A stretch of 64,000 bases of DNA, taken from JAJTFW01 sp903922455. GTDB lineage: Bacteria > Bacteroidota > Bacteroidia > AKYH767-A > OLB10. Under the pieces are notes generated by a model that saw nothing but the letters and a program-made list of their open reading frames with translations, was not told where the DNA came from and did not search any database. Shown one piece after another: positions 23,378 to 31,333 of this stretch. The stretch's first letter is position 1; each line of letters opens with the position of its first letter. The position numbers and the translations under genes are program-made. Where the stretch lies: assembly GCA_943329665.2 (NCBI GenBank), contig CALQEU020000006.1, forward strand, positions 62,001 to 126,000. The letters are read 5' to 3'.

Positions 23378-24823
23378 ATGTCAGAAGACTTAAAAATATT
23401 AGACGAAGTAACCAACTCCGAGTATAAATACGGTTTTGTGAGTAATATCGAAAGTGATAATGCACCGAAAGGGTTGGATGAGTCTACGGTTCGATTTATT
23501 TCTGCAAAGAAGAATGAACCCGAGTGGTTGTTGGAGTGGCGATTGAAATCTTTTCGTCATTGGCTAACGTTGGAAGAACCCACATGGGCCAATGTGCATT
23601 ATCCAAAAATCGATTTTCAAGATATTATTTATTATTCTGCACCGAAGAAGAAACCATCATTGAATAGCTTGGATGAACTCGATCCGGAAATTAAAGCGAC
23701 ATTCGATAAGTTAGGAATTTCTCTCATCGAACAACAGCGTCTTGCTGGTGTTGCAGTAGATGCTGTGATCGATAGTGTATCTGTGAAAACTACATTTCGT
23801 GAGACTTTAGGTGAACTTGGAATTATTTTTTGTTCATTCAGTGAAGCCGTACATGATCATCCCGATCTGATAAAAAAATATTTAGGATCTGTTATTCCAC
23901 ATACCGATAATTATTACGCAGCGTTGAATAGCGCTGTGTTTAGCGACGGATCGTTTTGCTATATTCCTAAAGGCGTGCGTTGTCCGATGGAATTGAGTAC
24001 GTATTTCCGAATTAATAGCGCCGGCACTGGACAATTTGAGCGGACACTGATTATTGCTGAAGAAGGTTCTTTCGTGAGTTACCTCGAAGGTTGTACCGCT
24101 CCCATGCGCGACGAAAATCAATTGCATGCTGCCATTGTTGAAATTATTTCGCATACCGATGCTACCGTAAAATATAGCACCGTGCAAAATTGGTATCCAG
24201 GCGATAAAAATGGAAAAGGTGGCATTTATAATTTCGTGACAAAACGCGGAATTTGTATGGGCGATCGCGCAAAAATTTCATGGACACAAGTAGAAACAGG
24301 ATCAGCCATCACCTGGAAATATCCAAGCGTAATTTTAAAAGGAGATTACTCTGTTGGTGAATTTTATTCAGTTGCTGTCACCAATAATATGCAGCAAGCA
24401 GATACCGGAACGAAGATGATTCATCTCGGTAAGAAAACGAAAAGTATCATTATCTCAAAAGGAATTTCTTGTGGGAAGAGTCAAAATTCTTATCGCGGAT
24501 TAGTTCGCATTGGAAAGAAAGCAGAGCACGCTCGTAATTTTTCACAGTGCGATTCACTGTTGATTGGTGATAAGTGCGGAGCACATACATTCCCTTATAT
24601 TGAAGTCGGAAATAAAACCGCGAAAGTGGAGCACGAAGCCACTACAAGTAAAGTGGGAGAAGATCAAATCTTTTATTGCAACCAACGTGGAATTTCTACT
24701 GAAGATGCAGTGAACTTAATCGTGAATGGTTATTGCAAAGAAGTTTTTAATCAATTGCCGATGGAGTTTGCAGTGGAAGCTCAGAAATTATTAGCTATCT
24801 CATTGGAAGGTTCTGTAGGATAA
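23378..24823 (+). CDS. sufB: Fe-S cluster assembly scaffold SufB
   Basis: 481 residues, normal for SufB. The N-terminal part contains EPEWLLEWRLKSFRHWL, shared by SufB proteins; the C-terminal right-handed beta-helix has FSQCDSLLIGDKCGAHTFPYIEV and VEHEATTSKVGEDQIFYCNQRGI, including the Cys (FSQCDS) and Glu/His residues needed for building the cluster. KGISCGKSQNSYRGLVRI precedes it. SufB receives sulfur from SufS-SufE and forms the SufBC2D complex. All partners follow downstream. Confidence 0.97.
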   Translation: MSEDLKILDEVTNSEYKYGFVSNIESDNAPKGLDESTVRFISAKKNEPEWLLEWRLKSFRHWLTLEEPTWANVHYPKIDFQDIIYYSAPKKKPSLNSLDELDPEIKATFDKLGISLIEQQRLAGVAVDAVIDSVSVKTTFRETLGELGIIFCSFSEAVHDHPDLIKKYLGSVIPHTDNYYAALNSAVFSDGSFCYIPKGVRCPMELSTYFRINSAGTGQFERTLIIAEEGSFVSYLEGCTAPMRDENQLHAAIVEIISHTDATVKYSTVQNWYPGDKNGKGGIYNFVTKRGICMGDRAKISWTQVETGSAITWKYPSVILKGDYSVGEFYSVAVTNNMQQADTGTKMIHLGKKTKSIIISKGISCGKSQNSYRGLVRIGKKAEHARNFSQCDSLLIGDKCGAHTFPYIEVGNKTAKVEHEATTSKVGEDQIFYCNQRGISTEDAVNLIVNGYCKEVFNQLPMEFAVEAQKLLAISLEGSVG

Positions 24824-24841
24824 ATTATAAAAATTTTCGCC

Positions 24842-24877
24842 GCGATCGCTGCTTATCATTGCGTCCGTTGCGTTTAA
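24842..24877. repeat. GCGTCCGTTGC / GATCGCTGC word element
   Basis: The sufB-sufC gap carries GCGATCGCTGC (24842-24852) and ATTGCGTCCGTTGCGTTTAA (from 24858). The same words recur in a different order at 50299-50337. It is non-coding and AT-flanked. Confidence 0.5.
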
Positions 24878-24911
24878 AAATTGTAAAAGAGGATACAAAT
24901 TATATTATATT

Positions 24912-25670
24912 ATGTTATTAATAAAAAATTTAAAAGCATCTGTTGAAGGAAAGCAAATCCTCAACGGATTGAATTTGGAAGTGAAGCCCGGTGAAGTGCA
25001 TGCCATCATGGGACCGAATGGCTCAGGTAAAAGTACCTTGGCTTCAGTGTTAGCTGGACGTGAAGAGTTTGAAGTAGAAGGTGGGACAGTAAATTTTTTA
25101 GGAAAGGATTTGTTGGACATGTCGCCAGAAGATCGTGCTCGTGCTGGAATGTTTTTAGCATTTCAGTATCCAGTGGAAATTCCAGGCGTGAGTAACGCTA
25201 ACTTTTTGAAAACCGCAGTGAACGAAGTACGTAAGTCACGCAGCTTAGCTCCTTATGATTCGAAAGAATTTTTAAAAATAATGAAAGAGAAGATGGCGTT
25301 GGTGGAAATGGATAAAGCCATGACGCAACGTTCGGTAAACGAAGGTTTCAGTGGAGGAGAGAAAAAGCGCAATGAGATTTTTCAAATGGCGATGTTAGAA
25401 CCTACCTTGGCCATTTTAGACGAAACCGATTCTGGGTTGGATATCGATGCATTGCGTATCGTTTCCAATGGAGTGAATGCTTTGCGTGACGGCAATCGTT
25501 CGTTTATCGTGATTACGCATTACCAACGTTTGTTGGATTATATCGTTCCGGATTTTGTGCACGTCTTGTACAAAGGACGTATTGTGAAGTCGGGAACAAA
25601 AGAGTTGGCGCTCGAGTTGGAAGAGAAAGGATATGATTGGATTAAAGAAGAAGTAGCTGTAGGCGCTTAA
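24912..25670 (+). CDS. sufC: Fe-S assembly ATPase SufC
   Basis: 252 residues. An ABC-type ATPase without membrane partner: Walker A GPNGSGKSTLASVLAG (about residues 35-50), Q-loop FLAFQYPVEIPGVS, signature GFSGGEKKRNE, Walker B LAILDETDSGLD and the switch His in VITHYQRLL. The LFLAFQYP and GGEKKRNEIFQM variants distinguish SufC from transport ATPases. It drives conformational changes in SufBC2D. It lies 88 bp after sufB and 6 bp before sufD. Confidence 0.97.
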   Translation: MLLIKNLKASVEGKQILNGLNLEVKPGEVHAIMGPNGSGKSTLASVLAGREEFEVEGGTVNFLGKDLLDMSPEDRARAGMFLAFQYPVEIPGVSNANFLKTAVNEVRKSRSLAPYDSKEFLKIMKEKMALVEMDKAMTQRSVNEGFSGGEKKRNEIFQMAMLEPTLAILDETDSGLDIDALRIVSNGVNALRDGNRSFIVITHYQRLLDYIVPDFVHVLYKGRIVKSGTKELALELEEKGYDWIKEEVAVGA

Positions 25671-25676
25671 GAATAT

Positions 25677-27017
25677 ATGTCGACAATAACTAAATATCAA
25701 ACAGCAAGTACCGCTTTCGTTCAAGAGGCGCAGGTGTTTGCCGATTTATACGGGAGTGCTCATCCAACGTTAGCGGCTATCCGTAAACAAGCGATAGTTG
25801 CTTTCTCAAATCGTGGTATCCCCACCATGAAGCATGAAGAATGGAAGTATGTAAATTTAACTTCGATCGCGCAAACAGATTATCGTACCGCAAGTCCGGC
25901 CGACTCACAAAAGTTATCAAACTCCGACGCTGAACAGTATCGTTATGCTGGCAAGGATGCGATTCTTTGCGTCATTGAAAATGGAAAGTTGAATGTAGCG
26001 GCATCTACCATGACGGGCATTCCTGCTGGTGTTCGCATTGGCAGTATCGATGATTTTAGTAGTGACGCTGCCGTTATGTCGCACTTATTTACTCATGCTT
26101 CTTTTGAGGAAGAAGCCATGGTAGCATTGAATACCATGTTGTGTTATTCGCCTATCATCATTAAAGTGGATGCGAAAGTGAAATGCGACACGGTCATTCA
26201 ATTGATCTTTGCAACAGTTCCAGGAGTGGATCCATTATTGATTCCAGCTCGTGTGTTAGTAGTAGCCGAAGAACAGTCGGAATTTACTGTGGTGGAGAGT
26301 TATCATACGCTAGGAGCAGGAGCATTAACTTTTAACAATGTGGTTTCTGAAGTTGTGGTTGGTAAAGCTGCTCGTGTGCATTATTCTAAAATTCAAGTGG
26401 AAGGCGATGAAGCCCAACACATCAATTATCATAAGGTGAACATGGCGCGCGATAGCTATCAGCATCTAACTACTTTAACATTGGGTGGAGCGATCGTTAG
26501 AAATAATTTAAATATCCGTTTGGATGCCGAGCAAGTGAATGCTTACTTGAATGGATTGTATGTATTGAATCAAAAGCAAGTGATCGATAACCATACCTTG
26601 GTAGATCATGCTATGCCAAATTGTTATAGTAATGAATTGTACAAAGGCATTATCGGTGATCAAGCACAAGGAGTATTCAATGGAAAAATTTGGGTGAGAG
26701 AAGATGCGCAGAAAACAAATGCGTATCAGTCAAACAAGAATTTATTGTTGAGCAATCAAGCTTCCATGAATACGAAACCGCAGTTAGAAATTTATGCCGA
26801 TGATGTGAAGTGTAGTCATGGTGCTACTACCGGACAACTGGACGATGAAGCTTTGTTTTATCTCCGCGCTCGCGGTATCGGTGAAACCGTTGCACGATCT
26901 TTATTGAATCATGCTTTTGCTGCTGATGTGATTGAGCAAGTAGAAAATGAAACGTTGCGTGAAAGTTTGATGCAACTGCTGGATGTGAAATTATCAGCAT
27001 TGCAAATCGAAGCATAA
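25677..27017 (+). CDS. sufD: Fe-S cluster assembly protein SufD
   Basis: 446 residues. It shares the beta-helix with SufB (VVSEVVVGKAARVHYSKIQ, HQHLTTLTLGG-like LTTLTLGGAIVRNNL), and ends with DDVKCSHGATTGQLDDEALFYLRARGI, the SufD hallmark with its conserved His and a Cys. The N-terminus (FSNRGIPTMKHEEWKYVNL) is the usual SufD opening. It has no SufB-type sulfur-accepting FSQCDS motif. It pairs with SufB in the scaffold. Six bp separate it from sufC and the gene ends 99 bp before sufS. Confidence 0.95.
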   Translation: MSTITKYQTASTAFVQEAQVFADLYGSAHPTLAAIRKQAIVAFSNRGIPTMKHEEWKYVNLTSIAQTDYRTASPADSQKLSNSDAEQYRYAGKDAILCVIENGKLNVAASTMTGIPAGVRIGSIDDFSSDAAVMSHLFTHASFEEEAMVALNTMLCYSPIIIKVDAKVKCDTVIQLIFATVPGVDPLLIPARVLVVAEEQSEFTVVESYHTLGAGALTFNNVVSEVVVGKAARVHYSKIQVEGDEAQHINYHKVNMARDSYQHLTTLTLGGAIVRNNLNIRLDAEQVNAYLNGLYVLNQKQVIDNHTLVDHAMPNCYSNELYKGIIGDQAQGVFNGKIWVREDAQKTNAYQSNKNLLLSNQASMNTKPQLEIYADDVKCSHGATTGQLDDEALFYLRARGIGETVARSLLNHAFAADVIEQVENETLRESLMQLLDVKLSALQIEA

Positions 27018-27116
27018 ATTATTCTGAAGGCCAGATTCACTTTATAAAAATGGAGATGAATTCTTTTTCTTCTTTAGATGACTGAATAGTAGAATAGAAA
27101 AGTGAACGAAAATAGT

Positions 27117-28355
27117 ATGACTCCTTTCAACATCAATAAAATTCGTAGCGAGTTTCCGATCTTGTCGGAGAAAGCGTATGGAAAACCATTGGTGTATTTT
27201 GATAACGCAGCATCGTCACAGAAGCCTAAGGTGGTCATTGACGCTTTAGTAGATTATTACAGTACGACTAATGCCAACGTACATCGTGGTGTCCATTTTC
27301 TGAGCCAAAAAGCAAGTACTGCTTTTGATGCCGTGCGTGAAAAAGTAAAAACATTTATTAATGCCAGTTCAGAGCGAGAAATTATTTTTGTTCGTGGAAC
27401 TACTGAAGCAATCAACTTAGTGGCTTCAACCTATGGTCGCAAGAACATTGGTCAGGGTGATGAAATTTTAATTTCTGCGATGGAGCATCATAGTAATATT
27501 GTTCCGTGGCAAATGTTGTGTGAAGAGAAAGGGGCGGTCCTGAAAGTTATTCCCATGAATGAGAAAGGGGAGTTGTTGATGGATCAATTGCCTGCCTTGT
27601 TAACCGACAGAACCAAGTTTGTTTCAGTAGTGCATATTTCAAATTCATTGGGAACGAAAAATCCAGTGAAGGAAATTATTCGTCAAGCTCACGCAAAAGG
27701 AATTCCTGTTTTAGTGGATGGAGCACAAAGCACAGCGCATGAAGTGATTGATGTGCAAGACCTGGATGCCGATTTTTTCACCTTTAGCGGACATAAAATA
27801 TTAGCGCCAACTGGAATCGGTTGTCTCTATGGAAAACTTCATTTATTGGAAGCCATGCCGCCATATCAAGGTGGTGGGGAGATGATCTCTTCGGTGAGTT
27901 TTGAGAAAACAACATACAATGAAGTTCCATTTAAGTTCGAAGCAGGAACACCCAATATCGCGGATGTCATTGCACTAGGAACTGCCATCGATTATTGGAA
28001 ACAACTCGATCGAAAAGCCGCAGGGGCTTGGGAAAAGGAGTTGCTGAATTATGCAACGAAGTTAATTTCGGAAATCCCTACCGTTACACTCATCGGTATC
28101 GCCGCTGAGAAAGCAAGTGTAGTATCTTTTGTGATTGAAGGAGTGAATGCCATGGATGCAGGAATGTTTCTCGACACGAAAGGAATCGCCGTGCGAACAG
28201 GATATCATTGCACCGAACCCGTAATGCATTTCTTTAAAATACCAGGAACCATTCGTGCATCGTTTATGTTTTATAATACCAAAGAAGAGATTGATGCTCT
28301 TGCCGAAAATCTAACTAAGGCTATCGCCTTATTGCAAACCCATTCGGTAGCATGA
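27117..28355 (+). CDS. sufS: cysteine desulfurase SufS
   Basis: 412 residues from the ATG at 27117; a GTG at 27102 is in frame but MTPFNINKIRSEFPIL fits family starts. A PLP-dependent type V aminotransferase of the SufS/CsdA class: YFDNAASSQKP, EIIFVRGTTEAINLVAS, SAMEHHSNIVPWQ, VLVDGAQSTAHEVIDVQ, and the PLP Lys in FFTFSGHKILAPTGIG. The persulfide Cys is in AVRTGYHCTEP, near residue 363, in the short loop typical of SufS. It takes sulfur from cysteine and passes it to SufE, whose gene overlaps by 4 bp. Confidence 0.96.
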   Translation: MTPFNINKIRSEFPILSEKAYGKPLVYFDNAASSQKPKVVIDALVDYYSTTNANVHRGVHFLSQKASTAFDAVREKVKTFINASSEREIIFVRGTTEAINLVASTYGRKNIGQGDEILISAMEHHSNIVPWQMLCEEKGAVLKVIPMNEKGELLMDQLPALLTDRTKFVSVVHISNSLGTKNPVKEIIRQAHAKGIPVLVDGAQSTAHEVIDVQDLDADFFTFSGHKILAPTGIGCLYGKLHLLEAMPPYQGGGEMISSVSFEKTTYNEVPFKFEAGTPNIADVIALGTAIDYWKQLDRKAAGAWEKELLNYATKLISEIPTVTLIGIAAEKASVVSFVIEGVNAMDAGMFLDTKGIAVRTGYHCTEPVMHFFKIPGTIRASFMFYNTKEEIDALAENLTKAIALLQTHSVA

Positions 28356-28777
28356 GTACGCTGTTAGAAATAGAAAAGGAAATTCTTTCCGACTTCGAAT
28401 TATTCGATACATGGGAAGAGAAGTATCATTATATCATTGAGCTCGGACAAAAGTTAGGGCCACTCGAGGATAAATATAAAATTGAAGAGTATAAAATCAA
28501 AGGATGTCAAAGTTCAGTTTGGCTGAATGGAGAAGAACGCGACGGAAAATTATTCTTCAGCGCCGATAGCGATTCTACTTTTGTAAAGGGAGAAATTGCA
28601 TTGCTGATGATGGTCTTGTCGGGTCAAACTGCAGAAGACGTACTCGAGGCAAAGTTAGAATTTATTGATGCCCTTGGATTGCGTCAACATATTGCAGTGA
28701 CACGTGCCAACGGATTAGCATCCATGATTAAACAAATGAAGACTTATGCGTTTGCAATGTCAAGCGCTAACAAATAA
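28352..28777 (+). CDS. sufE: sulfur acceptor SufE
   Basis: 141 residues; the ATG overlaps the sufS stop (ATGA). SufE-like helices (FELFDTWEEKYHYIIELGQKL) precede the loop KGCQSSVWL, whose Cys accepts the persulfide from SufS, then FFSADSDSTFVKGEIALLMMVLSGQ and IDALGLRQHIAVTRANGLASMIKQM. Length is normal. Tight coupling with sufS supports a 1:1 functional pair. Confidence 0.96.
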   Translation: MSTLLEIEKEILSDFELFDTWEEKYHYIIELGQKLGPLEDKYKIEEYKIKGCQSSVWLNGEERDGKLFFSADSDSTFVKGEIALLMMVLSGQTAEDVLEAKLEFIDALGLRQHIAVTRANGLASMIKQMKTYAFAMSSANK

Positions 28778-28784
28778 TTGAAGT

Positions 28785-29153
28785 ATGACCGAGGCAGAAA
28801 CTACGACGACCGAAACTACAATGACCGAAACGAATCTCATTCCCGAAGTAAAATCACTGCGCGATCGCATCATCGATGTATTGAAGTCGTGTTATGATCC
28901 GGAAATTCCTGTAGACATTTGGGAGTTGGGTTTGATTTACGAAATCAATATCAACGAAGGCAACGATGTACATATCATGATGACGCTAACGTCACCAGCC
29001 TGCCCCGTAGCCGAAACACTTCCTCCCGACGTAGAACAAAAAGTACGCGATATCCCCGACGTAAACACCGCTAAAGTTGAAATCACCTTCAACCCCCCTT
29101 GGGAAAAAGACATGATGAGCGAAGAAGCAAGATTGGAGCTGGGGATGTGGTAG
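28785..29153 (+). CDS. sufT: SUF-associated DUF59/MIP18 protein (SufT)
   Basis: 122 residues. After a Thr/Glu-rich N-terminus comes the DUF59 domain: RIIDVLKSCYDPEIPVDIWELGLIYEI, with the DPE-I-P-V and LGLIY signatures, the SPACPVAETLP motif with its conserved Cys, and a C-terminal FNPPWEKDMMSEEARLELG. DUF59 proteins of this kind take part in Fe-S cluster maturation of target proteins and often close SUF operons. It lies 7 bp after sufE and is probably the last gene of the operon. Confidence 0.92.
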   Translation: MTEAETTTTETTMTETNLIPEVKSLRDRIIDVLKSCYDPEIPVDIWELGLIYEININEGNDVHIMMTLTSPACPVAETLPPDVEQKVRDIPDVNTAKVEITFNPPWEKDMMSEEARLELGMW

Positions 29154-29346
29154 ATTTAATTCAGAATGCAGAATTAAGAATTCAGAATTGGATTAATTTA
29201 TTCAATTGCCTTTCGCAATTTCGCATTTCGTGCCTGCCTACCGAAGCTTTAGCATAGGTAGGTTAATTCGCATTTCGTGTTTATTCGATTTTCGTGTCAA
29301 GAATGTACGTGATTGAAATCGTTTCCTAAAAACCATCTCTACAGCG
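29154..29346. repeat. spacer with GAATTAAGAATTC, TTCGCA words and a hairpin
   Basis: AGAATTAAGAATTCAGAATT near the start recurs in similar form around the palindrome at 33293-33340. A hairpin CCTACC / GGTAGG (29237-29242, 29257-29262) is embedded in TTCGCATTTCGTG words resembling the TTCGTA array at 11.6 kb. No reading frame is supported. Confidence 0.55.
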
Positions 29347-29850
29347 ATGATAGAAAATAAAGTCTCCGCCTCCTCTCTCCTCACCCTCGACCTCGAAGAG
29401 TGGTATCCTGAATCCGATGTGATGGAATTGGATATTGCTTCTTTGCTGGTGGAAGGATTGTTGCTGCGTGAAAAAGATTTTAGAGCTTTTATAGCAGAGA
29501 ACGATTGGAGTAAATATCAAGACAAACACGTCGCTTTGTTTTGTTCCACCGATGCAATTATTCCTCGTTGGGCATGGATGCTTTTGAGTACTTCTTTGCA
29601 TCCCTTTGCAAAAACCATTGTTTTCGGTAATGCACAAACGTTAGTGGAAGAGTTGTATCGTCAAAAAATTGCTGACTTTAATGTGGAGGCATATCGCGAC
29701 CAACGTGTCGTGATCAAAGGTTGTAGTAAGAAGCCTGTTCCTGTTCAAGCGTATGTTCAGTTAACGGCTCGATTGAGTCCAGTAGTAAAAAGTATCATGT
29801 ACGGAGAACCCTGCAGCACAGTTCCCGTTTTTAAGAGAGCAAAAGGCTAA
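29347..29850 (+). CDS. DUF2480 family protein
   Basis: 167 residues, soluble. It matches the Bacteroidota-restricted DUF2480 family: LDLEEWYPESDVMELDIASLL, LREKDFRAFIAENDWSKYQDKHVALFCSTDAIIPRWAWMLL (conserved helix and strand with CSTDAIIP) and RVVIKGCSKKPVPVQAYVQLT. Members commonly sit beside SUF genes, as here, which hints at a role linked to Fe-S metabolism, but no activity is known. Two Cys (CSTD and KGCSKK) are conserved-looking. Confidence 0.85.
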   Translation: MIENKVSASSLLTLDLEEWYPESDVMELDIASLLVEGLLLREKDFRAFIAENDWSKYQDKHVALFCSTDAIIPRWAWMLLSTSLHPFAKTIVFGNAQTLVEELYRQKIADFNVEAYRDQRVVIKGCSKKPVPVQAYVQLTARLSPVVKSIMYGEPCSTVPVFKRAKG

Positions 29851-29851
29851 T

Positions 29852-29884
29852 TTTGTTGGAATTTCTGTAAAAAGACTATCTTCG
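29852..29884 (+). promoter_or_regulatory. possible promoter of the TonB-domain gene
   Basis: TTTG at 29852-29855, a 21-bp spacer and TATCTTCG at 29877-29884 (one mismatch to TAnnTTTG). The ATG at 29904 is 20 nt further. Confidence 0.5.
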
Positions 29885-29903
29885 TTTCATAATAACAACG
29901 CTC

Positions 29904-30305
29904 ATGAAAAAGCTTCTATTTATTTTAATGTGTAGCCTGCCATTCGCTGGATTTGCACAGCAATTGCCAGAAAAGGATCCTTCGGATGAGAATGTATTTA
30001 TTGCGGTAGAAGTGATGCCTGTTTTTCCTGGCGGACCATCGGCAATTATGGATTATCTTAGTATGAATCTAAATTATCCTGTCGATGCAAAGGAGAAGAA
30101 AATTCAGGGAAGGGTTTATGTTTCTTTTGTTGTTTCAGAAAAAGGAAAAGTAAGTGGTGTAAATGTTCTTCGAGGATTAAGTGAAACCATCGACGCGGAG
30201 GCTATTAGAGTGATTACTGCTATGCCAGACTGGATTCCAGGAACTCAAAATGATAGACCTGTAAACGTGAAGTTTAATATGCCAATAAATTTTAAATTGA
30301 ATTAA
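29904..30305 (+). CDS. exported protein with TonB C-terminal domain
   Basis: 133 residues. A Sec signal peptide (MKKLLFILMCSLPFAGFAQ) is followed directly by a TonB C-terminal domain: VMPVFPGGPSAIMDYLSMNLNYP, then KKIQGRVYVSFVVSEKGKVSGVNVLRG and AIRVITAMPDWIPGTQNDRPVNVKF. There is no transmembrane anchor and no Pro-rich arm, so it is unlikely to be an energy transducer of its own; such short TonB-domain proteins are numerous in Bacteroidota. It lies 8 bp before the polyprenyl synthase gene. Confidence 0.85.
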   Translation: MKKLLFILMCSLPFAGFAQQLPEKDPSDENVFIAVEVMPVFPGGPSAIMDYLSMNLNYPVDAKEKKIQGRVYVSFVVSEKGKVSGVNVLRGLSETIDAEAIRVITAMPDWIPGTQNDRPVNVKFNMPINFKLN

Positions 30306-30312
30306 TTTCCTT

Positions 30313-31290
30313 ATGTCCATCACCCTTGATGAAATCAAACATCCCATCCGAAAGGAAATGGAGGAGTTTGAATTGAAATTTCGCAAGGCGATGCAAAGTT
30401 CCGTGCCGCTACTCGATCGCATCATGCATTATATCGTGAAACGAAAAGGAAAACAGATGCGACCCATGTTTGTGTTTTTGTCGGCCGGTTTAAATGGAAG
30501 TATTTCAGAAAGTACTTACCGTGCTGCATCACTCATCGAATTGTTACACACCGCTACATTGGTACACGATGATGTGGTGGATGATAGTAATTTGCGAAGA
30601 GGTTTTTTTTCGATTAATGCCATCTGGAAAAATAAGATTGCAGTGCTTGTTGGTGATTATCTTTTGTCGCGCGGGTTATTACTATCTGTAGAACACGAAG
30701 AATTTGAATTGCTGAAAATTGTTTCATTGGCTGTACGTAAAATGAGCGAAGGAGAATTATTGCAAATCGAAAAAGCAAGAAAGCTCGATATCAATGAAGA
30801 AATTTATTACAATATCATCCAAGCTAAAACTGCTTCACTCATAGCCAGCTGTTGCGCAACAGGCGCTTCTTCCGTAAATGCCACCAAAGAAAGTGTAACA
30901 AGTATGCATGATTTTGGTCAAGCCGTAGGAATTGCTTTTCAAATTAAAGATGATCTCTTCGATTATGAACAAGCAGAAAAAACCGGAAAGCCACGTGGCA
31001 TCGACATTAAAGAACATAAAATGACGTTGCCTCTCATTTATGCACTGAATAATTCCTCATCCAAAGACAAGCGATTTATCATCAATACCGTGAAAAGTTA
31101 TAGCGACGATAAGGCTCGTGTGGAGCAAGTGATTAATATGGTGATGGCTGCAGGTGGATTGAAGTATGCCAAAGAGAAAATGCACCAATATCAGGATCAG
31201 GCATTTACTATATTGAATACGTTTCCCTCCTCTGTTTATAAAGATTCATTGGAACAGCTAGTTAGGTTTACCACCGAGCGAAATCACTAA
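30313..31290 (+). CDS. polyprenyl diphosphate synthase
   Basis: 325 residues. A trans-isoprenyl diphosphate synthase with both Asp-rich motifs: LVHDDVVDDSNLRRG (first DDxxD, about residues 83-88) and FQIKDDLFDYE (second, about 211-217). RKGKQMRPMFVFLSAG holds the substrate-binding Arg. Length and sequence fit the long-chain octaprenyl/heptaprenyl group that makes menaquinone side chains (ispB type). Chain length cannot be read reliably. It may share a transcript with the TonB-domain gene. Confidence 0.92.
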   Translation: MSITLDEIKHPIRKEMEEFELKFRKAMQSSVPLLDRIMHYIVKRKGKQMRPMFVFLSAGLNGSISESTYRAASLIELLHTATLVHDDVVDDSNLRRGFFSINAIWKNKIAVLVGDYLLSRGLLLSVEHEEFELLKIVSLAVRKMSEGELLQIEKARKLDINEEIYYNIIQAKTASLIASCCATGASSVNATKESVTSMHDFGQAVGIAFQIKDDLFDYEQAEKTGKPRGIDIKEHKMTLPLIYALNNSSSKDKRFIINTVKSYSDDKARVEQVINMVMAAGGLKYAKEKMHQYQDQAFTILNTFPSSVYKDSLEQLVRFTTERNH

Positions 31291-31333
31291 TTTTTTATGC
31301 GAGATTTTATAGCCTGATGTATCTTTACACTCC

